DNA of 64,000 bases from Oceanobacillus luteolus (GTDB taxonomy: Bacteria > Bacillota > Bacilli > Bacillales > Amphibacillaceae): contig NZ_JAMBON010000012.1 of assembly GCF_023715655.1 (NCBI RefSeq), positions 1 through 64,000 of the forward strand. Direction: 5' to 3'. Both the position numbers and the translations under genes were made by a program. How positions within the stretch are numbered: position 1 is the stretch's first letter; each line of letters opens with the position of its first letter. Of the stretch, positions 1 to 7,870 are shown one piece after another. Under the pieces are notes generated by a model that made no database searches, was not told where the DNA came from, and was given only the letters and a program-made list of their open reading frames with translations.

Positions 1-23
1 TGATCTCGCTTTGACTTAGTCAA
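1..23 (-). CDS. possible 5' end of a gene leaving the window
   Basis: Seven codons read from a TTG at 23-21 towards the window edge (M-T-K-S-K-R-D). A GGGAGG ribosome binding site sits upstream on the minus strand at about 32-37, eight or nine bases from the TTG. The sequence at 11-23 is also an inverted repeat (TTGAC/GTCAA around TTA). The product cannot be recognised from so few residues, and the start codon choice is tentative. Confidence 0.25.
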
Positions 24-66
24 TAGAATAACCTCCCAATCTTATATGTTTATTCTAACAATAAAA

Positions 67-118
67 AAATAAACTGCGAAGCAAGAGCCGTACGCTCTCT
101 CACTTACACAGTTTATTT
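67..118 (-). terminator. terminator of the two-domain PepSY gene
   Basis: Ten-base perfect inverted repeat (AAATAAACTG at 67-76, CAGTTTATTT at 109-118) with a further AGAGC/GCTCT inner stem. On the minus strand it is followed by a T-rich tract, so it closes the PepSY gene transcript. Confidence 0.75.
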
Positions 119-158
119 TACACTCCCTAAATCGTACTTTGATTTGATCTTATTTTAA

Positions 159-998
159 TCAATCGTCATCGTCGTCATCATCTTCTAAATCAATATCCAC
201 GACCAAGACTTTTCCAGTATATGCATCAATTTCAATGTCAGCTTCCCCACGGGAGCTCTCAATTTCAATTTCGTAGATGAGACGGCCATCGTCTTTATCG
301 AGTTCTACGTCTTCCACTGTACCAGAGAATTGTTTGAGAGCAATTTGAATTGCTTCTTCTTTACTGATGGTTGACTTCTTTGATTCTTTTTTCGTTTCTT
401 TAGCTGGCGCTTTTGTCTCTTGCTTTTTCTCCGTTTTAGGAGCTTGAGCTTTTGATTCAGATGCCTTTGCAGTTTGTTTATTTGTAGCTTCGTTTGTTTG
501 GTTTTCTTTCTTGTTTACCTCTTGTTTAGGAGCTGTTGCAGTTTTATTTTCTGCTGGCTTCGTTTCAGTATTTTTCTCTTCTACCTTTTTCGTTTCTTTT
601 TTGTCATCTGCTTGACCGTCGGTTTTTTCTTTAATATCTAATGATTTCTCTTCGTCTTTTTTAGCTACTTCTTTTTCTTGCTTTTCTTTCGCTTTATTTT
701 CTTCTGTTTTTGCAGTTAATTTCTCATCAAGTTTTAATACTTCGCCAGTATTGCCATCAATTGCTAACTCATACTCTTTTCCTTCAATTTCAATTTCCAC
801 TTCATAGACGGGATCTTTTCCTTTATTATCTAACTCTAATTCGGTGATTTTTCCTGGATATTGAGCCTTTACTTTTTGTTCTATCTCATCACGAGTTAAA
901 TCTGGACCTGCGGAAACGGATAAGTTTTGACTAAAGATTAAGCCTAAAAATGCTGCAATCGCCATTGCACCTAATGCCATCATTATTTTTTTGTTCAT
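159..998 (-). CDS. secreted two-domain PepSY protein with long charged linker and poly-Asp tail
   Basis: A 279-residue exported protein. A signal peptide (positive N-terminus, hydrophobic segment, cleavage about residue 30 after SVSA) precedes one PepSY domain at about 33-95 and a second at about 210-272. Between them lies a 110-residue low-complexity linker rich in Lys, Glu, Thr and Ala. The protein ends in seven Asp. PepSY domains are known from propeptides and from membrane or secreted proteins of poorly defined role; the acidic tail suggests cation or peptide binding (inference). The ATG follows AGGAGG. With the next gene and the two-component system at 2040-4096 it resembles the B. subtilis ykoGHIJ neighbourhood. 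Confidence 0.85.
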   Translation of the reverse strand: MNKKIMMALGAMAIAAFLGLIFSQNLSVSAGPDLTRDEIEQKVKAQYPGKITELELDNKGKDPVYEVEIEIEGKEYELAIDGNTGEVLKLDEKLTAKTEENKAKEKQEKEVAKKDEEKSLDIKEKTDGQADDKKETKKVEEKNTETKPAENKTATAPKQEVNKKENQTNEATNKQTAKASESKAQAPKTEKKQETKAPAKETKKESKKSTISKEEAIQIALKQFSGTVEDVELDKDDGRLIYEIEIESSRGEADIEIDAYTGKVLVVDIDLEDDDDDDD

Positions 999-1098
999 CT
1001 TTACTCCTCCTATGTCATATTATCTATTTTAAAAAAGTAATTTTGCTTCTCTATACTTTTAATTTACCTTAGTTGAATGAAAGTAACATGTGAATTAG

Positions 1099-1116
1099 AT
1101 TAGAATTTGATGAGAA
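1099..1116 (-). promoter_or_regulatory. candidate response-regulator box upstream of the two-domain PepSY gene
   Basis: On the minus strand two heptamers, TTCTCAT and TTCTAAT, start exactly 11 bp apart (plus-strand ATGAGAA 1110-1116 and ATTAGAA 1099-1105). The same pair with the same spacing occurs before the second PepSY gene at 1558-1575. Eleven-base direct repeats are typical of OmpR-family binding sites; the neighbouring YkoG-like regulator is the natural candidate (inference). Confidence 0.5.
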
Positions 1117-1122
1117 ATCTCA

Positions 1123-1488
1123 TTAATCGTCCCAATGATCGTCATCTTCATCGATATCGAACTCAACAATTTCACCAGTTACAGCATCAATATCAATATC
1201 TGCTTCTTGCTTCTCATTTTTCAATTCCATCTCATAAATAAGTCTACCATCATCTTCATCCAATTCAATATCGGTGACTTTCCCGTCGAACTTTTGAAGT
1301 GCTATTTGTTTTACCTCCTCCACCGAAAGTGCATCTTCATATTGGTTCGTCTTCTCTTGTTTTGTTCCTTTTACTTCACCTGTAGGTATAATGGATCCTA
1401 CTGAATCCGCATTCGATTGAAAAGCAGAAAATCCAAGAATCAATGCCAGAGCTAGGGCAGCTATTATTAAACCTGTTTTCTTTTTCAT
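1123..1488 (-). CDS. secreted single-domain PepSY protein
   Basis: A 121-residue exported protein with an N-terminal hydrophobic signal (about 4-25) and one PepSY domain at about 50-115, ending in an acidic DIDEDDDHWDD tail. Its PepSY domain is close in sequence to the C-terminal domain of the neighbour at 159-998 (shared [16 protein letters not shown] and DDGRLIYE motifs), so the pair looks like a local duplication. I chose the ATG at 1488 because GAGGAGG lies just upstream and the hydrophobic signal begins there; longer in-frame readings start ahead of the ribosome binding site. It compares with YkoI/YkoJ of B. subtilis. Confidence 0.85.
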   Translation of the reverse strand: MKKKTGLIIAALALALILGFSAFQSNADSVGSIIPTGEVKGTKQEKTNQYEDALSVEEVKQIALQKFDGKVTDIELDEDDGRLIYEMELKNEKQEADIDIDAVTGEIVEFDIDEDDDHWDD

Positions 1489-1557
1489 TTTTATTTCCTC
1501 CTCGTCAACTTCTATATTTATCATAACCACGTTTCATGAAAAGAGGCTGTGAGTCAG

Positions 1558-1575
1558 ATTAGAAAACAATGAGAA
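1558..1575 (-). promoter_or_regulatory. candidate response-regulator box upstream of the single-domain PepSY gene
   Basis: Minus-strand heptamers TTCTCAT and TTCTAAT, 11 bp apart, identical to the pair at 1099-1116. The context CTAATCT-A/G-A-Y-TCACA is also shared. A possible -10 (TATGAT on the minus strand, 1520-1525) lies about 33 bp downstream, compatible with an activator site. Confidence 0.5.
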
Positions 1576-1588
1576 ACCAGTTAAAGTA

Positions 1589-1618
1589 TTGAAAGATAAG
1601 GTGTGATACGATTAAAAT
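1589..1618 (+). promoter_or_regulatory. promoter of the DUF6176 gene
   Basis: TTGAAA (1589-1594) and TAAAAT (1613-1618) separated by 18 bp, about 30 bp ahead of the ATG at 1651, matching a vegetative sigma-A promoter. Confidence 0.5.
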
Positions 1619-1650
1619 ACAGCTTTCATTTACAGGGGAGGTAAAGAAAG

Positions 1651-1995
1651 ATGAATGTAGAATTGACAAGGTTTAAAGTAAAAGAGGGGAAATCGGCACG
1701 TGTGGATGCCTGGCTGAAGTTTTTGAATGATAATATGGAGGATGTTCTGGTCACTTTAGATGGTGAAAAAATGTATGTAGAAACTATTTTTAGAGAACTT
1801 ATAAATGGCGAAGAGTTTTTGTACTGGTATTCCATTAAAGGGGAAGGCGGACAAGAAGTGGAAGAGTCTGATCACTGGATTGATAAAAAGCATCTCGAGT
1901 TTTGGAGAGAATGTATAGATGAAACATATGAGCCAGTTGATCTTATAACTGAAGTTGTAATGATCCCTGAAAAAGTTAAAAACAGCATGAAGTAA
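1651..1995 (+). CDS. DUF6176-family protein
   Basis: A 114-residue soluble protein without signal peptide or membrane segment. The opening ELTRFKVKEGKSARVDAWL and the central MYVETIF...YWYSIKGEGG stretch match what I recall of the DUF6176 family of Bacillaceae; its function is unknown. The ATG follows GGGGAGG at a good distance. It is transcribed alone, convergent with the histidine kinase gene and separated from it by a strong bidirectional hairpin. Its position inside an otherwise YkoGHIJ-like cluster may be incidental. Confidence 0.8.
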   Translation: MNVELTRFKVKEGKSARVDAWLKFLNDNMEDVLVTLDGEKMYVETIFRELINGEEFLYWYSIKGEGGQEVEESDHWIDKKHLEFWRECIDETYEPVDLITEVVMIPEKVKNSMK

Positions 1996-1998
1996 AAC

Positions 1999-2021
1999 AA
2001 CCCCCGAATGATTCGGGGGTT
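1999..2021. terminator. hairpin between convergent genes
   Basis: AACCCCCGAAT / ATTCGGGGGTT, an 11-bp perfect stem with a one-base centre, between the DUF6176 gene and the histidine kinase gene. The T-run is short on both sides, so it may act bidirectionally. Confidence 0.65.
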
Positions 2022-2039
2022 CTATAATACAGCCTTTGA

Positions 2040-3407
2040 TTATTCAGTTGGTTGACTTTTCTTTTTTAAAATCGGCAAAACTAAAGTAAATGTGGAGCCT
2101 TCACCCTCGGTACTTTCAACTGTAAGTTTTCCGTTGTGTTCCTCAGCAATTGTAAGGGCAATGGAAAGACCTAATCCCGTACCACCTGTCTCTCTGCTTC
2201 TTGCCTTGTCCACACGATAAAATCGCTCAAATATCCGTTCCTGTTCCTCCTCTGAGATTCCATTACCAAAATCCTGGACAGAGAAGATCACTTCACCGTT
2301 ATAGGTAAACAGGCTGACGACGATTTTTTCCTTACTATATTTGAGGGCATTATCAATAAGTATATAGATGATCTGCTCCAGCTGCTCCGCACTTCCCATT
2401 ACATAGATTGATTCTATATTCTTATGGAATTCAATTTCTCTACCATATGCTTGTTTGAAAGTTACAATGGAATGTTCGACCAATTGATGAAACTCTACCT
2501 CTTTATGGACAACATTTTTTTTATTTTTCGCCAAAGCGAGAAGCTGTTCCACCAATTTCTTCATGCGGTCAGCCTCTGAATCAATCGCTTGAATTGATTC
2601 TTGCAGAAGTTCTGGATTATCCATGCCGCGTCTTTCCATAAGCTGTGCATAACTTTTTACAATTTGGATCGGCGTTTTCAATTCATGGGAAGCATTCGAT
2701 ACAAAGTCCTCTTGTTTTTCATAATTGGTTTTCAGTTGATCAATCATTTCATTAAAGGTGACTTCCATTTCATATAATTCATCTCTGGAATGATTCCGAT
2801 GTTCAATTTTATTCCATTTTCTATCTCTAATATTTTCTTTCATTGTATTCGTCAGCTTTTCAATCGGATTGAGTAAAAATCGACTTAACACAGTACTGCC
2901 AATTAAAGTTGGAATTAGGAATATGATAGAAGCAATAACTAACACGTAAAATAAAATAGTCATCGTATCAGCCAATTCCACTAAGTTATCCGATATTTGC
3001 AATGTAACGATACTGCCGTCATACCAAATAATCGGTTTTGTAATGACCGCAACATGAACTCCACGTTCAGGTCTGATGATTTCCCGTGATTCCTCGGCTT
3101 GAAATGCACCTTCCAAGGTTTTATAAGCTTCTCCAGTAAGTTTAAATTCAAGTGCCTTGCCTTCGTTCGAAAATACCTTTGCCATCCCATTTGCTGGAAG
3201 GAATGCTTTAATTACTTCTCCAGCCTCTTCAGCTGTCGTAGCGTTAGATAGGCGTCCCACCAGTACTTCTGTTTGCAAAGATAACTCCACCAATTGGCTT
3301 TTTGTGGCATTTTGATAAAAAAGAAAGTAAATTGAGGTATTTACCAAGACGAGCATAATAAGTATGAAAATGCTGGAAAAAAGCTGAATCTTCGTTTTAA
3401 GTTTCAT
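2040..3407 (-). CDS. sensor histidine kinase, YkoH-like
   Basis: A 455-residue membrane sensor kinase. Two transmembrane segments (about 8-30 and 150-174) bracket an extracellular domain of about 120 residues; HAMP follows (about 175-227), then the dimerisation domain with phospho-acceptor His241 in SNASHELKTP, then the ATPase domain with N-box DNALKYS, G1 DFGNGI, F-box ERFYR and G2 GTGLGLS. It overlaps the upstream response regulator by four bases (ATGA), so the pair is co-translated. The adjacent PepSY genes and shared upstream boxes suggest these are its targets. The signal is unknown. Confidence 0.9.
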   Translation of the reverse strand: MKLKTKIQLFSSIFILIMLVLVNTSIYFLFYQNATKSQLVELSLQTEVLVGRLSNATTAEEAGEVIKAFLPANGMAKVFSNEGKALEFKLTGEAYKTLEGAFQAEESREIIRPERGVHVAVITKPIIWYDGSIVTLQISDNLVELADTMTILFYVLVIASIIFLIPTLIGSTVLSRFLLNPIEKLTNTMKENIRDRKWNKIEHRNHSRDELYEMEVTFNEMIDQLKTNYEKQEDFVSNASHELKTPIQIVKSYAQLMERRGMDNPELLQESIQAIDSEADRMKKLVEQLLALAKNKKNVVHKEVEFHQLVEHSIVTFKQAYGREIEFHKNIESIYVMGSAEQLEQIIYILIDNALKYSKEKIVVSLFTYNGEVIFSVQDFGNGISEEEQERIFERFYRVDKARSRETGGTGLGLSIALTIAEEHNGKLTVESTEGEGSTFTLVLPILKKKSQPTE

Positions 3408-4096
3408 TGTTCCAAATCCTTTATTGTATAACCTACTCCACGCACCGTTTGAATATAAGGCACGTCAAAACCTTTATCTATCTTTTGGCGTAAATAACGA
3501 ATATATACATCGACGACATTCGTATCGCCATAATAATCGTATCCCCAAACTTGTTCAATCAACTGTTCACGAGTCAACACGATATTTTTATTTTTTAATA
3601 GACATACGAGCAAGTCAAATTCACGAGGAGTGAGCTCGATTTGCTGGTCACCCCTAGTTACTTCCCTGGAACTGATATTAACTGCAAGGTCACCGACCTG
3701 AAGACCGTTATCACTTTCTTTCTTCGGTTTTGGCCTCCGTAAATGTACACGGATCCTCGCTAATAATTCTTCAATCTGGAACGGTTTTGTAATATAATCA
3801 TTCGCTCCCAAATCCAGTCCACTTACTTTATCATGCACTTCATCTCTTGCAGTCAGTAATACAATCGGTGTATCCTCATCGATACGTCGGACTCGGCGAA
3901 GTACTTCAAGCCCGCTTAATTCTGGAATCATAATATCCAAAAGGACGAGGTCCCATTCCTGCTCTTCCATCATACGAAGAGCATCCTTTCCATTATCCGC
4001 TACTTCTGTTTCATAATTTTCATATTCTAGCTCTAGCTGGAGTACCCGGCTAAGCTTCTGTTCATCTTCTACAATTAAAATTTTTGGGCTTGTCAT
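3404..4096 (-). CDS. OmpR-family response regulator, YkoG-like
   Basis: A 230-residue regulator: receiver domain at 1-120 with Asp54 as phosphorylation site (VLLDIMIPE), Lys in the TKPF switch motif, and a winged-helix DNA-binding domain at about 130-225 (ELTPREFDLL, RGVGYTI). Partner of the overlapping kinase. OmpR-type regulators bind head-to-tail heptamers spaced 10-11 bp, which fits the repeats before the two PepSY genes. No copy of that repeat is visible ahead of this gene itself, so autoregulation is not supported by the sequence. Confidence 0.9.
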   Translation of the reverse strand: MTSPKILIVEDEQKLSRVLQLELEYENYETEVADNGKDALRMMEEQEWDLVLLDIMIPELSGLEVLRRVRRIDEDTPIVLLTARDEVHDKVSGLDLGANDYITKPFQIEELLARIRVHLRRPKPKKESDNGLQVGDLAVNISSREVTRGDQQIELTPREFDLLVCLLKNKNIVLTREQLIEQVWGYDYYGDTNVVDVYIRYLRQKIDKGFDVPYIQTVRGVGYTIKDLEQ

Positions 4097-4208
4097 GTTT
4101 ATTTACACCTGCCAATATATTTTAAGCACAATTCACTTTCTATTATACTAGTAAAAGCTTATGATGACGATAAGGAAAAATCTTCATTTTAGAAAGGGAG
4201 AGAAGTAT

Positions 4209-4835
4209 ATGTTAGCGATAGACCATCTTGTCATTGCATCACAGAATCCGGAAGAAGATGCCCAACAGTTTGCTGATAAACATGGCGTAACTGTTCTTCA
4301 GGGAGGGAAGCATGAAAAATGGGGTACATATAATTATCTGGCTTTCTTTGAGAATAATAGTTACATCGAATGGCTTGGAGTGTTTGATCGAGATTTGGCA
4401 AGTAAAAGTGACAATCCGCTCATTCAACAAACGATATCTTTTTTAGAGAAAGGAAATACCGGCTTAGTTACCTATGCGTTACGGACAAATGACATGGATA
4501 ACTACCTAAATTTATTTGCTGAAAAGAGTATCCATTTTCATGGACCCTTCCCCGGTTCAAGAAAAACAGCTGAAGGTCAGCTCTTAACCTGGCGGATGTT
4601 ATTTCCCGATGGAAAGGAACCACTCCCTTTCCTTATTGAATGGGGTTCGGGAATCAATCTTCCGGAAGATAAGACGAATATTAATACTAAGAGCTTAAGC
4701 AACATCGAACTTCCTGGCAGTCCGACAATTTATCTTGAAGTATTCCGTTTAAAGAGTGAAGAGAATCAGATTGAACTGGAAAATGGACATTTACAATTTA
4801 CTACAAGCTCACAGCTTGATTTTGAAATAAGATAA
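4209..4835 (+). CDS. VOC-superfamily (glyoxalase-like) protein
   Basis: A 208-residue cytoplasmic protein. It opens with AIDHLVIASQNPEE, the first strand of a vicinal-oxygen-chelate fold with a candidate metal His, and continues with a second half from about residue 75 (GLVTYALRT). It resembles the glyoxalase-like domain family (PF13468) common in Bacillaceae. The substrate is unknown. The ATG at 4209 is preferred because AAGGGAG precedes it; an upstream in-frame ATG at 4161 lacks a ribosome binding site. It stands just ahead of the serpin gene in the same direction, 68 bp away. Confidence 0.75.
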   Translation: MLAIDHLVIASQNPEEDAQQFADKHGVTVLQGGKHEKWGTYNYLAFFENNSYIEWLGVFDRDLASKSDNPLIQQTISFLEKGNTGLVTYALRTNDMDNYLNLFAEKSIHFHGPFPGSRKTAEGQLLTWRMLFPDGKEPLPFLIEWGSGINLPEDKTNINTKSLSNIELPGSPTIYLEVFRLKSEENQIELENGHLQFTTSSQLDFEIR

Positions 4836-4903
4836 GTTGAAACCATTTTCATCTTTTGACGTCTAATGAAGAAATCAGTCAAAGATGGAAAGGATGGGAT
4901 AGG

Positions 4904-6127
4904 ATGCAGAAAATAGTAATGGTCATTCTATTAGTTAGCATACTTGCTGCATGCGCTACATCCAATGTTGAGAACGAAGAGGATGAAAGGGATCATGTAG
5001 AGGGCGAAGTCAACACATTAGTACATGCAAACAATCAGTTGGCATTTGATCTTTTAGCCGAGATATCCAATGATACAGCGGATAATGTCTTCCTCTCCCC
5101 TGCCAGTCTCTATATCGCATTATCACTCGTTTATAATGGGGCGGATGGAGAAACTAAAAGTGAAATGGATGAACTACTTGGATTCAAGGAAGTAAATCAA
5201 CTGAACCAGTCCAATCAGAGCTTTTATCAACAGTTGATGAACGAAAAATCCGGAATTACACTTCAAATAGCCAATTCAATTTGGCTAAATGATGAGTTCC
5301 AATTTCAAAGAGATTTTCAGGATAGTATGAATGAATTCTATGAAGCTGAAATAAGTGAAGTCGATATAGCTGATCCCTCTACAACTGACTTGATCAATAA
5401 TTGGGTGAAGGAGAATACAGAAGGACGGATTGAGGAAATCGTCGAAGGCCCATTGGATCCAGAGATTGTTACGTTTTTGATTAATGCCATTTACCTCGAT
5501 GCAGCTTGGCAGCATGCGTTTGATTCAAATTCGACTCATACAAGTGAGTTTCATCTTCTAGATAATTCCACAAAAGAAGTGGAAATGATGATGCAGGTAG
5601 AACAATTCGACTATCTAGAACAATCGGATTTTCAGGGTATTGTCTTGCCTTACGGAGATGGGCAAATGAGTATGCAAATTTTCCTGCCTAAAGAGGGGAT
5701 CGATGACTTTGATGAAAAATTCACATTAGAAAAATGGGAAAGCTGGCAACACGACTTTCAAAAAGAAGATGTGCAAGTGATGCTTCCAGCCTTCGAAGTG
5801 GAGTTTGAAGCAACACTAAACGAAGCACTTGAGGACTTAGGAATGACGACTGCTTTTAATGAACATGCAAATTTCTCCAAACTCGTGAAAGAAACGGATG
5901 AAGTCTATATAAGTGAAATCAAGCAAAAAACATTCCTCCTCGTTGATGAAGAAGGAACAGAAGCTGCGGGGGCTACCTCCGTGGAAATGAGTACTACATC
6001 CATGCCTGGTAATGGCCCTTCTGTAATGGAAATCAACCGGCCGTTCTTTCTTGTCATTATAGACGAACAGACTGATGCTATTCTGTTTACCGGAAAAATT
6101 ACTGAACCTCCAGCACGTAGTAAGTGA
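4904..6127 (+). CDS. serpin-family protease inhibitor, lipoprotein
   Basis: A 407-residue protein with a lipoprotein signal (LLVSILAAC, lipobox Cys about residue 17), so it should be anchored on the outer face of the membrane. The serpin fold is recognisable: NVFLSPASL early, FLINAIYLDAAW in the centre, and near the C-terminus the reactive-loop hinge DEEGTEAAGATSVEM followed by NRPFFLVIID. The small residues in the hinge are those of inhibitory serpins, so it probably traps an extracellular serine or cysteine protease; the scissile bond lies in the STTSMPGNGPS stretch, which I cannot place exactly. The ATG is at 4904, where the signal begins. Serpins are patchy in bacteria, suggesting acquisition. 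Confidence 0.9.
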   Translation: MQKIVMVILLVSILAACATSNVENEEDERDHVEGEVNTLVHANNQLAFDLLAEISNDTADNVFLSPASLYIALSLVYNGADGETKSEMDELLGFKEVNQLNQSNQSFYQQLMNEKSGITLQIANSIWLNDEFQFQRDFQDSMNEFYEAEISEVDIADPSTTDLINNWVKENTEGRIEEIVEGPLDPEIVTFLINAIYLDAAWQHAFDSNSTHTSEFHLLDNSTKEVEMMMQVEQFDYLEQSDFQGIVLPYGDGQMSMQIFLPKEGIDDFDEKFTLEKWESWQHDFQKEDVQVMLPAFEVEFEATLNEALEDLGMTTAFNEHANFSKLVKETDEVYISEIKQKTFLLVDEEGTEAAGATSVEMSTTSMPGNGPSVMEINRPFFLVIIDEQTDAILFTGKITEPPARSK

Positions 6128-6225
6128 GATAATGTATTTCATAGAAGCTTTTGACGTTAATTTAAATAGGATAAGAACATTTAAAGGAAACAAGCTTGAT
6201 CCAATTTGATTTGATGCCTATGCAT

Positions 6226-6488
6226 CTTCTAAGGACACGAAACAGTACCAACTTGTTTCATTCGTGTCCTTATACTACTTCTAAGGACACGAACAGCATT
6301 AATTCTGTGTCATTCGTGTTCCTAGACTACTTCTAAGGACATGAAACAGCACCAATTTTATGTCATTCGTGTCCCTACACTACTTCTAAGGACATGAAAC
6401 AGCACCAATTTTATGTCATTCGTGTTCCTACACTACTTCTAAGGACATGAACAGAATCATTGTTGTTTCATTTGTATCTTTATAGAGT
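6226..6488. repeat. tandem array A: five 52-53 bp inverted-repeat units
   Basis: Units start with CTTCTAAGGACAYGAA at 6226, 6278, 6330, 6383 and 6436. Each has two complementary arms; in unit 1 AAGGACACGAA (6231-6241) pairs perfectly with TTCGTGTCCTT (6261-6271), with an inner GAAACA/TGTTTC. In later units CATGAA faces TTCGTG, which stays paired by G-U wobble in RNA of the plus strand. It fills the gap between the convergent serpin and thioredoxin genes. No spacers and no cas genes, so not CRISPR. It is related in inverted orientation to the array at 35132-35757. Confidence 0.85.
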
Positions 6489-6523
6489 CTAAACTTATTA
6501 TTGTGCATGGAAATGTAAAAAAA

Positions 6524-6561
6524 TAGTGGGTAAAGTCACCCTCCGATGACCTTACCCACTA
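6524..6561. terminator. bidirectional terminator
   Basis: TAGTGGGTAA / TTACCCACTA arms with an inner GTCA/TGAC, flanked by an A-run on the left. On the minus strand this gives a T-tract and ends the thioredoxin transcript. Confidence 0.75.
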
Positions 6562-6570
6562 ATTTCACTA

Positions 6571-6891
6571 TTAACCTAATTGCTGCTCTAAGAATTCCGT
6601 TACTTCTTCTGGTGATTTTGTATAAGCACTATGTTGATGGGCGAGCTTTTCGCCGTTTTGGAAAATCAATACACTTGGAATTCCCATGACATCGTACTTC
6701 TGGGCAATCCCTTCAATTTGATCTACATTTACTTCATACCAATTATAATTCTTAAACTTTGGGATGACTTGGTCAGAGAACATATCAAACACTCTGCAGT
6801 CTGGACACCAGTTAGCAAAGAATTTAATGATCACTGGATTTTCACTTTGGATTACTTTGTCAAATTCCGCTTGTGTTTCGATTAGCTCCAT
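6571..6891 (-). CDS. thioredoxin-family protein
   Basis: A 106-residue thioredoxin-fold protein with the redox motif WCPDC at about residues 31-35 and the cis-proline loop in MGIPSVLIF. No signal peptide, so cytoplasmic. The ATG at 6891 is set by AAGGAG eight bases upstream. WCPDC instead of the classical WCGPC is seen in small YtpP/YusE-type thioredoxin-like proteins, so a specialised reductant role is more likely than the main thioredoxin (inference). The DUF368 gene lies 48 bp upstream in the same direction, so the two may share a transcript. Confidence 0.8.
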   Translation of the reverse strand: MELIETQAEFDKVIQSENPVIIKFFANWCPDCRVFDMFSDQVIPKFKNYNWYEVNVDQIEGIAQKYDVMGIPSVLIFQNGEKLAHQHSAYTKSPEEVTEFLEQQLG

Positions 6892-6939
6892 GTAAATTCT
6901 CCTTTTATAGAACAATAGTATAATTTTCTCTATATTATA

Positions 6940-7752
6940 CTATTTGTATTCAATTCGTCCAAGAATATAGGCTGTTAGTAATCCAGCCAAGAAAGTCACG
7001 ATACTTAATACAATTAATCCAGCAGACCCTGGTATTCCAGGAAATATAACGAATACAGAACCTAATACAAGACCGATTGTAGCGGCAAACGTCAATGAAA
7101 AATAATTTTTCAAGCAATACCCAATAACCCGGCTCATAATGACAAATCCGATTGCTATACCAAGACCTGTAACAATAATAATATCAAATTGAAAATTACT
7201 TATTGCGGCAATAACAGTTGGATATACACCAAGAACAAGCATCATAAATGAACCACTGATTCCAGGAATAATCATTGCACTACTGCCAATAAACCCAGCC
7301 ACGAATAAAAGAAGATAAGTAGAAGGGGTAATGTTGGTGATAATCTCGCCATCTCCTGTACTTAGAAAACCAATTGCAACAATTAGAATTATTCCTGCAA
7401 TCATAAAGAAGATATGTTTTATACCAAAAGTATTTTTTGCATTTGCTTTATATAATAAATAAGGTAAAACCCCAAGAATTAACCCAAGAAAAAAGAATAA
7501 GGTTGGAGTAGGATAATTAATAAACAACCATTCTATCAAACTAGCCAATAAAAAAATGGCTGTGACCATTCCAACACCTAGCGGCACTAGAAAGCCTAAC
7601 TGTTTTTTCCAATTTTTACTAAAGAAACCATTGATTGCTTCGATTAAACGTTCGTAAATTCCAAGTAATAAAGCTATAGTGCCTCCACTAATGCCGGGGA
7701 TTACATCTACTGCACCCATTATCATTCCCCGATATAAATTCTTCCATTCCAT
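6940..7752 (-). CDS. DUF368 membrane protein, PopT-type undecaprenyl-phosphate translocase
   Basis: A 270-residue polytopic membrane protein with about eight hydrophobic helices and the hallmark repeats GAVDVIPGISGGTIA near the N-terminus and GSSAMIIPGISGSFMM in the second half. DUF368 proteins (PopT) have been reported to return undecaprenyl phosphate across the membrane for cell-wall synthesis, alongside DedA-type UptA. I chose the ATG at 7752 because AAGGAG lies nine bases upstream; the in-frame ATG at 7791 has none. The internal duplication of the PGISGG motif is directly visible. Confidence 0.85.
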   Translation of the reverse strand: MEWKNLYRGMIMGAVDVIPGISGGTIALLLGIYERLIEAINGFFSKNWKKQLGFLVPLGVGMVTAIFLLASLIEWLFINYPTPTLFFFLGLILGVLPYLLYKANAKNTFGIKHIFFMIAGIILIVAIGFLSTGDGEIITNITPSTYLLLFVAGFIGSSAMIIPGISGSFMMLVLGVYPTVIAAISNFQFDIIIVTGLGIAIGFVIMSRVIGYCLKNYFSLTFAATIGLVLGSVFVIFPGIPGSAGLIVLSIVTFLAGLLTAYILGRIEYK

Positions 7753-7838
7753 TAGATTAATCTCCTTATGTATGTTTATTTCAAAGTCCATTTTACATCA
7801 TATCAAAAAAAGTGGGACATGCATACAGGAAACTAAAT

Positions 7839-7868
7839 GAAGCGACCAGCATCACTACTGATCGCTTC
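7839..7868 (-). terminator. terminator after capA-like gene
   Basis: GAAGCGA / TCGCTTC arms with a 16-base loop directly after the CapA-like gene on the minus strand; the following tract is only moderately T-rich. Confidence 0.55.
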
Positions 7869-7870
7869 AT

